A stretch of 8,615 nucleotides of DNA from NCBI GenBank assembly GCA_945883665.1, contig CAMCXV010000042.1, positions 1 through 8,615 of the forward strand, in the 5' to 3' direction. The position numbers were made by a program, and so were the translations under genes. The notes under the pieces were generated by a model. That model saw only the letters and a program-made list of their open reading frames with translations. It was not told where the DNA came from and ran no database searches. Source of the stretch: Rickettsia typhi (GTDB lineage: Bacteria > Pseudomonadota > Alphaproteobacteria > Rickettsiales > Rickettsiaceae). Below are positions 1 to 5,693 of the stretch, in pieces (within the stretch, counting starts at the first letter, position 1; each line of letters opens with the position of its first letter).

Positions 1-617
1 TTAAATATAGCCGAATATATCTGATCATTTTGAGAACAGTCTATAATTTGAATATGAGAAAACTTTTGTAAAAAATCATCATTTAATCTTTTATCAAAAC
101 AGATAAATATAATATTATTTACTTTCTCTTGCTGTTTTAATTGTAACAAATGTTTTTCTGTTAATACTGCTATAATTTTTTGATTACTATCATTACTAAG
201 AATTTTACTGGATTTTTCAGTAATATTGATATTAGCTAATTTTAGACAACTAATTATATATTCTAACTTCTCCTTTGCTGCATGATTTACAATACATGAT
301 ATATTCTTGTTTTTGAGTTTTAATGCTACCTTAGCTATTTGAGATAAAAATAGTTTATTGATTAATAGATCTATATAATGTTGTTTTATCAATACTAACT
401 GGGACGATTTTTCAACGAAATCTTTTATACCTTCTTGGGAATTTGAGGAAATCTTTCTTAATATGGTTTTTATATACCCCTCAACCGTTCTGTGTGATAT
501 ACCAAGAATATCAGCAATTTTCTTAACCCCTCTCACATTAATAATACAGGCAATAACATCTATCTCTCTTGGAGTAAATATCACATCATTAATTTGATTT
601 ATTTGCTGTAAGTTCAT
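1..617 (-). CDS. LuxR-type HTH regulator, N-terminal part (runs off left edge)
   Basis: An open frame of 205 codons runs from ATG at 617 to the window edge without a stop, so only the N-terminal part is visible. Residues about 14-56 form a clear LuxR/GerE-type DNA-binding helix-turn-helix: TPRE at 15-18, then KKIADILGISHRTVEGYIK, ending in TILRKI. In most LuxR-family regulators this domain is at the C-terminus; here it is the first thing in the protein. Residues about 100-205 alternate predicted strands and helices (for example KIIAVL near 147-152 and NIIFICFD near 168-175), suggesting a Rossmann-like or receiver-like domain; this is inference. The start overlaps the upstream gene's stop as ATGA, so translation is probably coupled; I see no strong ribosome binding site. 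It may be a signalling regulator of plasmid functions or the front of a larger multidomain protein. The HTH assignment is firm; the function of the rest is unknown. Confidence 0.8.
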   Translation of the reverse strand, partial: MNLQQINQINDVIFTPREIDVIACIINVRGVKKIADILGISHRTVEGYIKTILRKISSNSQEGIKDFVEKSSQLVLIKQHYIDLLINKLFLSQIAKVALKLKNKNISCIVNHAAKEKLEYIISCLKLANINITEKSSKILSNDSNQKIIAVLTEKHLLQLKQQEKVNNIIFICFDKRLNDDFLQKFSHIQIIDCSQNDQIYSAIF

Positions 618-3298
618 CTTTTATCTACATTATTATTTTCAGAATTAATTTCTGATTTTGGTAATAATTGAGCCTCTGGAATGTAATTCAATTCAAGAAA
701 AATATCTTTGTTAACAGGCTTTAGCGTCATTACAAATTCTCCAAGATCATTCATTTCAAGTTCCTTTAACTTTACAAAATATTCTTTGCCATTGATAGTC
801 TCTAATTTCATACTATCATCATTATCACTAGGTGTTACTCTGAGATATTTCTGCTCCTCAGGAATATGTGACAAGTCAAAAGAACGTATATTACGCTGCT
901 GTATTTCTAGATCATCATAATCAAGCCGGTAATTAACGTTATTACCAGCTTCACTACTACCACAACATAAAAAAGAGTTTTGTTGAGAAACTCTATGATC
1001 TACTCCCTGCCCTAGCTCATAATTACCACACTCCTCTCCCCCTTTCCCTAGTTGATAATCATTGCTAATTAGCATTTTCTTGTTTAGAGGATGAATATTA
1101 AAAATATCCGATGTAGTTAAAATATCAGGCTCACCAAATTCTAGTCCTAATGGTTCATTAGTACAGACCCCGGTATCGAGACAACTCTCTCTACGACATT
1201 CATCCTTCATAACATCAATCGGTTTATTTCTATCACCAGACTCCATTCTCTCATCCCCAGCCTTAGCTCCTTCGGTAATCTTCCCAACCAAATCAAACCA
1301 TCCACCCAACAAACCATTAACATCGGATTCTAATGCCTTAGCCTCGTGAGACAACACTCCCGATTCTTGATATTTCCGTCTGTAAGCATTAAACTCGTAC
1401 TGCAAAATTTCAGCTTTAGCTAGCTCTAGAGGAACTTGCCATGTTCCCCCTACTATTTTCTTCCAAGCCACCGATAAGGCGGTATCTATCTCTTTTTCTC
1501 TAGAGACGTTCCCTAGCTTAGTAGGTTTCCAAGTTGCAGCGTGATGAATTATCTGCTTTGCTAGTTCGTGTTTACTAAGACTTGCTGCGTATCCTGTAGC
1601 TAGGCCTTTAGAAACAAGAGAGTAGGCAAACTTTCTAGCCTTATCCGCTTTATCTTTCGGTAGTATTTTTAGTTTCTCTCGAATCAACTCAGATTGGATA
1701 TTAAACTCTTTTTCTCTGATAACCTCTTCTTTCTTGTTACTTACATCCACACTTGACTCATCCTTACTAAACCTCTTTAAAAAATTATTAAAAAGAACCT
1801 TGGGCGCAAGCCCTAAGTTACTTTTAATATCTTTTATTTTTGATAGAAGGTATTTATTTAATAGTAGTCCAGATTTGGCGACATGAGGGTCAGATTTGAT
1901 CCCATCACTTTTTACTGTTTTTTTATCAAACTCTTCTAAAGAGGAGGAGGTTGATAAAGTTTCAGGTTCATCGAATAACGAATTACTATCACCATCTAAA
2001 TCAGAGGAATCTTCTGATTTACCTTCTAGTTTTCCAACCTCTTCAACATCCAATTCTTCCATTACAGAGTCGATATAGGATTTATCATACGATCCATCGT
2101 ATGAATTATCAGGTAGAGGTAAGGAAGAAACCCCTGTGTTACCTTCATAATTAATATTATCACCGTCTAAGCCGCTATGGTTACTATCAACATCTATTAA
2201 CGATCTTAATAAGGAGGATTGCTCTAGATTCAAATTAAATTTAATACCACCGAGTATTAAACAATCTTCAATTAATTTAGGATCAACATTGTTCTCAGCG
2301 ACTGCTAACTCATTTTGTACATCCTTTAGTTTTAAGTTAGAGCGGTCTTTTATTTTCTCTAGCTCCAAGATACATTCAGCGGGTAGAGATAGAGTTATCT
2401 TCCATAAGGACTTATCTTGCCTCTCCTGCACCATGCAATCATCACCGTTGCTGCTACCCCCCTTTTTTCTAATGTAAATATTTTTTGTTTTTATAAAACC
2501 AAGCGTTTCTAAGGCTCTAATAGTTTTAGATATATACTTAGTATTACAAGAATATAACTCAGCTAACTCCTTGTAAGAGGTGATAAAAGAAAAACTAGAA
2601 TCATCGCTGTAACTATACCCACCTAAACCAAAACCCTTTTTCGCCAATAACATATAGTTTTTATAACAACTAGTATAAAAACCCAGCCACATAACTTTTT
2701 GCCTAGAGTTCGGATATTCATTAGAACTAATGATCTTAAGGAGGTCATAATTAAGTTTAATAAATAGCTTGGTTCTATCTAAATAAGACCTTTTGCACTC
2801 AATGAGTGGGTTGTAGGGAGTATGATCTCCCACCCTATCCAAAGATTTCTCATTTAAACGATTAAATACAGAAGTAGGTAAAGTCGGAGTAATAAGGTTT
2901 CTGTTGTTTCTGCCTATTTCATCAAAATCTTTGTTTATAATAAAATAACCTTTCTTTACTAAGCTTTGCTGCATAGTAAAAACTAAAGACCGAGAACATC
3001 CAAGATATTCAGCCCAGTCCTCGCTCGGCAGGGAGCAATACCTACTGTAACCCTTATTCTTTCTGATTAACGCAAGACTATCAGCTAGTAAGTAATAGAG
3101 TTTCTCGCAAGAAGTGAGGTTAGTTGTTGTAATGATGTGTTCAAGCACGCAGCCTGTGATCGGCGCGTAGGATTTGGTCTCTGTAAGAGAATAAAATGTA
3201 GTAAGATTTTGCTTGATAGGATCGTTAAAGTTGAAGGATAGAAGATTATCTATGATAAATGGTTGAGAATTACTCTCAAATAGTGATAAACTTTGCAT
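614..3298 (-). CDS. Probable plasmid replication initiator (rickettsial 'DnaA-like' Rep), two winged helices
   Basis: An 894-residue protein, probably the DNA-binding initiator that opens the plasmid origin. Two winged-helix-like segments are visible: residues about 62-125 (LPSEDWAEYLGCSRSLVF, then helix and YFII wing) and about 238-280 (SYKELAELYSCNTKYISK, then GFIKTKNIYIRKKG). Residues about 365-460 are acidic, Ser/Asp/Gly-rich and probably disordered. A basic helical region at about 545-625 (KADKARKFAYSLVSKG, then HHAATWKPTKLG and WKKIVGGTWQVP) resembles, from memory, a conserved part of rickettsial plasmid initiators. The C-terminal 200 residues look linker-like. No Walker A motif is present, so it is not a true AAA+ DnaA. 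The ATG at 3298 is preceded by AGGGGC five bases upstream (3304-3309). It is divergent from parA-parB, as expected of a replication-partition module, and overlaps the downstream LuxR-type gene by four bases. The coding region is certain; the initiator role is inferred from domain layout and context. Confidence 0.7.
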   Translation of the reverse strand: MQSLSLFESNSQPFIIDNLLSFNFNDPIKQNLTTFYSLTETKSYAPITGCVLEHIITTTNLTSCEKLYYLLADSLALIRKNKGYSRYCSLPSEDWAEYLGCSRSLVFTMQQSLVKKGYFIINKDFDEIGRNNRNLITPTLPTSVFNRLNEKSLDRVGDHTPYNPLIECKRSYLDRTKLFIKLNYDLLKIISSNEYPNSRQKVMWLGFYTSCYKNYMLLAKKGFGLGGYSYSDDSSFSFITSYKELAELYSCNTKYISKTIRALETLGFIKTKNIYIRKKGGSSNGDDCMVQERQDKSLWKITLSLPAECILELEKIKDRSNLKLKDVQNELAVAENNVDPKLIEDCLILGGIKFNLNLEQSSLLRSLIDVDSNHSGLDGDNINYEGNTGVSSLPLPDNSYDGSYDKSYIDSVMEELDVEEVGKLEGKSEDSSDLDGDSNSLFDEPETLSTSSSLEEFDKKTVKSDGIKSDPHVAKSGLLLNKYLLSKIKDIKSNLGLAPKVLFNNFLKRFSKDESSVDVSNKKEEVIREKEFNIQSELIREKLKILPKDKADKARKFAYSLVSKGLATGYAASLSKHELAKQIIHHAATWKPTKLGNVSREKEIDTALSVAWKKIVGGTWQVPLELAKAEILQYEFNAYRRKYQESGVLSHEAKALESDVNGLLGGWFDLVGKITEGAKAGDERMESGDRNKPIDVMKDECRRESCLDTGVCTNEPLGLEFGEPDILTTSDIFNIHPLNKKMLISNDYQLGKGGEECGNYELGQGVDHRVSQQNSFLCCGSSEAGNNVNYRLDYDDLEIQQRNIRSFDLSHIPEEQKYLRVTPSDNDDSMKLETINGKEYFVKLKELEMNDLGEFVMTLKPVNKDIFLELNYIPEAQLLPKSEINSENNNVDKR

Positions 3299-3347
3299 TT
3301 TTTGCCCCTGTTATGGAGCTAAAACCTAAAAAAAACTTTACTTTATT

Positions 3348-3417
3348 CCCTAATATTGATAAAATATGAGTTAGTACAAATAGCTGGTCAAAACTTTTGT
3401 ATATATTTAAATTAGGG
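3348..3417. repeat. Inverted repeat CCCTAAT / ATTAGGG flanking the rep promoter region
   Basis: CCCTAAT (3348-3354) and its exact reverse complement ATTAGGG (3411-3417) bracket 56 bases that contain the proposed rep promoter. Paired operators for the initiator or another repressor are possible, but seven-base arms so far apart could arise by chance in this composition. Confidence 0.3.
3363..3391 (-). promoter_or_regulatory. Possible promoter of the replication-initiator gene
   Basis: On the minus strand a TTGACC -35-like box (3386-3391) is followed after 17 bases by CATATT (3363-3368). Transcription would start near 3356, giving a leader of about 58 bases before the initiator ATG. The -35 match is good and the -10 match weak; in such A+T-rich DNA chance matches are frequent. 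Confidence 0.3.
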
Positions 3418-3452
3418 TGCTATAGTTCTTAGAGGGGCTTAGCACCTTTTTT
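3416..3452 (+). terminator. Hairpin plus T-run in the rep leader region (candidate terminator or antisense-RNA end)
   Basis: GGTGCTA (3416-3422) pairs with TAGCACC (3440-3446) across a 17-base loop and is followed directly by six T (3447-3452). This is the layout of an intrinsic terminator read rightwards. No plus-strand gene ends here, so it would terminate either read-through from the left or a small RNA antisense to the rep leader. The loop is long for a terminator, so confidence is moderate. Confidence 0.45.
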
Positions 3453-3509
3453 ATTATATTATAATTTCATTTTTAGTTTTACCAATTATATAATATAAAA
3501 AATTATAAT

Positions 3510-3547
3510 TGCAACAATTAAATGAATTAAATAGAAAATTTGTTGCA
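3510..3547. repeat. Inverted repeat TGCAACAA / TTGTTGCA upstream of the parA promoter
   Basis: TGCAACAA (3510-3517) and its exact reverse complement TTGTTGCA (3540-3547) are separated by 22 A+T-rich bases. The right arm overlaps the -35 box of the proposed parA promoter (3543-3548), so a protein binding both arms could affect parA transcription. Confidence 0.4.
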
Positions 3548-3571
3548 TTAGGTAGATTTTGTTAGTATACA
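3543..3571 (+). promoter_or_regulatory. parA-parB promoter
   Basis: TTGCAT (3543-3548), a 17-base spacer and TATACA (3566-3571) form a near-consensus sigma-70-type promoter reading into parA. Transcription would start near 3578, about 25 bases before the parA ATG. The -10 box lies inside the left arm of the perfect palindrome at 3561-3599, so occupancy of that palindrome would block this promoter. Confidence 0.6.
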
Positions 3572-3599
3572 ATTAAATATATCTTAATTGTATACTAAC
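3561..3599. promoter_or_regulatory. Perfect 16-bp-arm palindrome over the parA -10 box and start site: candidate operator
   Basis: GTTAGTATACAATTAA (3561-3576) and its exact reverse complement (3584-3599) surround seven bases. The left arm contains the -10 box, the spacer contains the expected transcription start and the right arm ends three bases before the parA ATG. Type Ia ParA proteins, which carry an N-terminal DNA-binding region as this one appears to, are known to repress their own operon at such sites. A hairpin in the messenger leader is an alternative or additional role. The palindrome itself is seen directly; the repressor is inferred. Confidence 0.65.
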
Positions 3600-3602
3600 A
3601 CT

Positions 3603-4562
3603 ATGAATAAATTTTTTTCTCAAGCAATCATTTGTTATATAGCTGATGTGTTACCATCTGCGGTAAGTAGGTATATAACTCAGAATCAAATTTTGCATGA
3701 AGATGGAAATAATAGTAGAAAAAAATATAGTTATGAGACTACTAGAAAAATTATAAACCATTTTGGTTTTGATAAGCTAATAGCTAAGAAAAAAATCCAT
3801 GTTTTTTTTAATTTTAAAGGTGGAACTGGAAAAACAAGTTTATGTTTTCAGTTATCATCATTTTTTGCATTATGTGGTTTTAAGGTTTTAACCATTGATT
3901 GCGATCCACAGGCTCATCTTTCTTATTCATTTGGTTTAAATATATACGATGATTATATAACTTTATATGACATTGTAGTAAATAAGGTAAAATTTGAAGA
4001 AGGAATAAAAGAAATATATCCTAGCTTGGATTGTTTGCCTTCTAATTTATCATTAACGAGATTAGAGCTACCATTAAGTCAAATGGCAAATAGAGAGAAA
4101 GTATTTGGTAAATTACTAGAACCAATAAAGAGTAAATATGATTTTATTTTTATAGATACTAACCCCACAATTAGTACTCTTAATAGGAATGTAACATTAG
4201 TAGCTGATGAATTAAATATTGTTTGTGAGACTCAACCATACAGCTTGAAAGGATTAGAAATTTTAATAGATGAAATTAATAATTTCTCAGAAATTATGGA
4301 ATCTAATATTAGTCTTAAAATCATCCCTAATAAGTACGAATCAAAAACAGCTACTTCTCAAGAAGCTTTAGGCAAACTCCGAGCCGATTATAAAAATCTT
4401 TTGATGAATTCAGTAGTAAGAAAATGTGAAGATATAAATATTTCAGCTAAAAAAAGAGAGGCGGTATTTTTTTGGTGTTCTAAAAACTCTACGGCTTTTG
4501 AAGATATATGCGATTTAGGAAGAGAGATGATATATAATTCCACTATAAAGAGTAGTAAATAA
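3603..4562 (+). CDS. parA: ParA-family partition ATPase (type Ia-like, N-terminal extension)
   Basis: A 319-residue ParA/MinD-family ATPase that, with ParB, moves plasmid copies apart over the nucleoid. The deviant Walker A motif KGGTGKTS is at residues 72-79 (signature lysine 73), the DCDPQ motif at 99-103 and Walker B FIFIDTNPT at 181-189. About 65 residues precede the ATPase core, with a basic segment SRKKYSYETTRKII near 38-51 that could bind DNA, as in autoregulating type Ia ParA proteins. I chose ATG at 3603; an in-frame TTG at 3588 would add five residues but would sit inside the operator palindrome, downstream of the promoter. No clear Shine-Dalgarno sequence precedes either start. The stop overlaps the parB start by one base (TAATG), indicating an operon with coupled translation. 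It is divergent from the initiator gene. Family assignment is secure. Confidence 0.93.
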   Translation: MNKFFSQAIICYIADVLPSAVSRYITQNQILHEDGNNSRKKYSYETTRKIINHFGFDKLIAKKKIHVFFNFKGGTGKTSLCFQLSSFFALCGFKVLTIDCDPQAHLSYSFGLNIYDDYITLYDIVVNKVKFEEGIKEIYPSLDCLPSNLSLTRLELPLSQMANREKVFGKLLEPIKSKYDFIFIDTNPTISTLNRNVTLVADELNIVCETQPYSLKGLEILIDEINNFSEIMESNISLKIIPNKYESKTATSQEALGKLRADYKNLLMNSVVRKCEDINISAKKREAVFFWCSKNSTAFEDICDLGREMIYNSTIKSSK

Positions 4563-5383
4563 TGGATATAAAAAATGCAAAAATACGTATTCCTCAGGAG
4601 ATTCCAGAGTTAAAGACTGGGAAACTAAGAGTTAGTGCATATACAGAAGATTATAGAGGAGAGTTCTATAATATTTCTGTTGATAAATTGATACCATTCA
4701 AAAATCAAGCAAGGAGATATTTCGATCAAGGAAGTTTAAAATCTCTTTCAGATACTATTAAAGAGCATGGAGTGAGGCAACCTCTTACAGTAGTGTCTGC
4801 AGATAATGCGGATGGCCAATATGAAATTGTAAGCGGAGAGAGAAGATATAGAGCCGCATTATTAGCAGGATTAAAATCAGTTCCATGTATTATATTGCAT
4901 GATAGAGCAAAAGCTGAAGAAATAGCGATAATTGAAAATATACAAAGAGAAGATTTACACCCTATAGAGTTAATGAAAGCTTACCAAAGTCTTTTACAAA
5001 GAGGTGTTTGTTCATCAATGCAAGAGATAGCTGATAAATTGAGTGTAGCAAAATCCTCTGTTGTAGAAATAATCAATCTTAAAAACCTAGAAGAAAGCAC
5101 GAAAGAGATACTACTTAATAACAAAATATCAAATAGAGATTTTTTACGCGCTCTTTCTAAATCAAATAAGAGTGAACAGCAAAAACTATTAGATGATTAT
5201 TTAAAAAACAAAGTAATTAAACCAAAAAACAAATCTATAAACAAGAAAATAAAAATAATCAGTATAGTATCTGAAAATGACAACCTAACTTTAGACCATA
5301 ATCAAGTAAACAAACTAACGCATGCACAAACAAATCAACTTAAAAATTTATTAACAAGTCTTTTAGAACAATTATCAATATAA
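4562..5383 (+). CDS. parB: ParB-family partition protein
   Basis: A 273-residue ParB/Spo0J-type centromere-binding protein, the partner of the adjacent ParA. The N-terminal ParB/Srx domain starts near residue 38 (ISVDKLIPFKNQARRYF); the CTP-binding arginine-rich box GERRYRA is at 92-98 and the ENIQREDLHPIE motif at 125-136. A central helix-turn-helix lies at about 153-172 (MQEIADKLSVAKSSVVEII). A lysine-rich linker (about 216-232) leads to a short C-terminal helical segment (TNQLKNLLTSLLEQ) that is probably the dimerisation region. Length is normal for the family. The start is fixed by the TAATG overlap with parA, with AAAGAG about nine bases upstream. The stop codon TAA is also the first three bases of a GC-rich palindrome that is the best parS candidate, and the frame stays open for 31 more codons after it. 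Confidence 0.94.
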   Translation: MDIKNAKIRIPQEIPELKTGKLRVSAYTEDYRGEFYNISVDKLIPFKNQARRYFDQGSLKSLSDTIKEHGVRQPLTVVSADNADGQYEIVSGERRYRAALLAGLKSVPCIILHDRAKAEEIAIIENIQREDLHPIELMKAYQSLLQRGVCSSMQEIADKLSVAKSSVVEIINLKNLEESTKEILLNNKISNRDFLRALSKSNKSEQQKLLDDYLKNKVIKPKNKSINKKIKIISIVSENDNLTLDHNQVNKLTHAQTNQLKNLLTSLLEQLSI

Positions 5384-5412
5384 GTATCGGTCGCGGTCGC
5401 GACCGATACTTA
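5381..5412. promoter_or_regulatory. GC-rich perfect palindrome at the parB stop: candidate parS centromere
   Basis: TAAGTATCGGTCGCG (5381-5395) is followed by GT and by its exact reverse complement (5398-5412). The core, with GGTCGC twice in tandem followed by GACC, is far more GC-rich than its surroundings. Plasmid parS sites are often palindromic and next to parB. It is unlike the chromosomal parS TGTTTCACGTGAAACA, which is not expected for a plasmid ParB. There is no T-run after it, so a simple intrinsic terminator is less likely, though the transcript would fold strongly right at the stop codon. Confidence 0.5.
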
Positions 5413-5479
5413 CACTTTGTTAAACGATGAATTTGGATTAAAAGGACAGATTGAATTTAATGTTGTTTATAAAAAATAA
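5384..5479 (+). other. Open stretch in the parB frame after the stop (31 codons)
   Basis: Directly after the parB stop, the same frame remains open for 31 codons to TAA at 5477-5479. The second half, LLNDEFGLKGQIEFNVVYKK, has ordinary protein-like composition, whereas the first codons are made of the palindrome. It could be a relic of another coding sequence, a tail that parB lost when the palindrome arose, or chance. There is no independent start codon with a ribosome binding site, so it is not called as a gene. Confidence 0.25.
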
Positions 5480-5506
5480 ATCATATATCCAACAAACTAG
5501 TGTTTT

Positions 5507-5674
5507 CCAATAGGGCAGGGTGAATGGAGAAAATGAGGTAAAAAAGTGGCTAAAAATTATACGGAAAATACGCCGCTTTTACAAAGTTGTACGAAAATAG
5601 GAATTTAAAGGTTTTTCGTACAACTTGGCTTTTTATATAGTTTCGTTGTGATCCTGTCCTAATAGAGCAGGGTG
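5507..5674. repeat. Pair of imperfect direct repeats bracketing the hairpin
   Basis: CCAATAGGGCAGGGTG (5507-5522) and CTAATAGAGCAGGGTG (5659-5674) match at 14 of 16 positions and lie 152 bases apart. They flank the 5584-5626 hairpin in the gap between the convergent parB and nuclease genes. They could be protein-binding sites, traces of a small insertion, or simple duplications. The rest of 5413-5693 shows no gene. Confidence 0.45.
5584..5632. terminator. 14-bp-arm hairpin between convergent genes, probable terminator
   Basis: AAGTTGTACGAAAA (5584-5597) and its exact reverse complement (5613-5626) surround 15 bases. Read rightwards, from parB, it is followed by GGC and five T (5627-5634 region), which fits an intrinsic terminator. 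Read leftwards, from the nuclease gene, only a short T-tract follows, but the A-run in the left arm and T-run in the right arm could serve both directions. Position between two convergent genes supports a bidirectional role. Confidence 0.5.
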
Positions 5675-5693
5675 GTAATTGTCGTAATCGAAA

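Larger units (their letters stand above)
3299..3602. other. Divergent rep-parA intergenic region, candidate origin and control region
   Basis: This 304-base stretch lies between the divergent initiator and parA genes and has no open frame worth calling. It is extremely A+T-rich, especially 3447-3540, and holds inverted repeats at 3348/3411, 3416/3440, 3510/3540 and 3561/3584, a terminator-like hairpin and promoters for both directions. No tandem iterons or convincing DnaA boxes were found by eye. Low melting stability next to an initiator gene fits an origin, but the origin could also lie inside the rep coding region; this is positional inference. Confidence 0.4.

Noticed and set aside
708..2477. 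Several plus-strand open frames of 60-70 codons within 708-2477
   Set aside because: They lie wholly within the initiator gene on the opposite strand and have no ribosome binding sites or recognisable domains; they are shadows.
3588..3602. TTG at 3588 as the parA start
   Set aside because: It would place the start within the right arm of the operator palindrome only about ten bases after the expected transcription start, adds only five residues, and has no ribosome binding site; ATG at 3603 is preferred.
3299..3602. Tandem iterons for Rep binding
   Set aside because: Only inverted repeats were found by eye; no set of three or more direct repeats with helical spacing is present.
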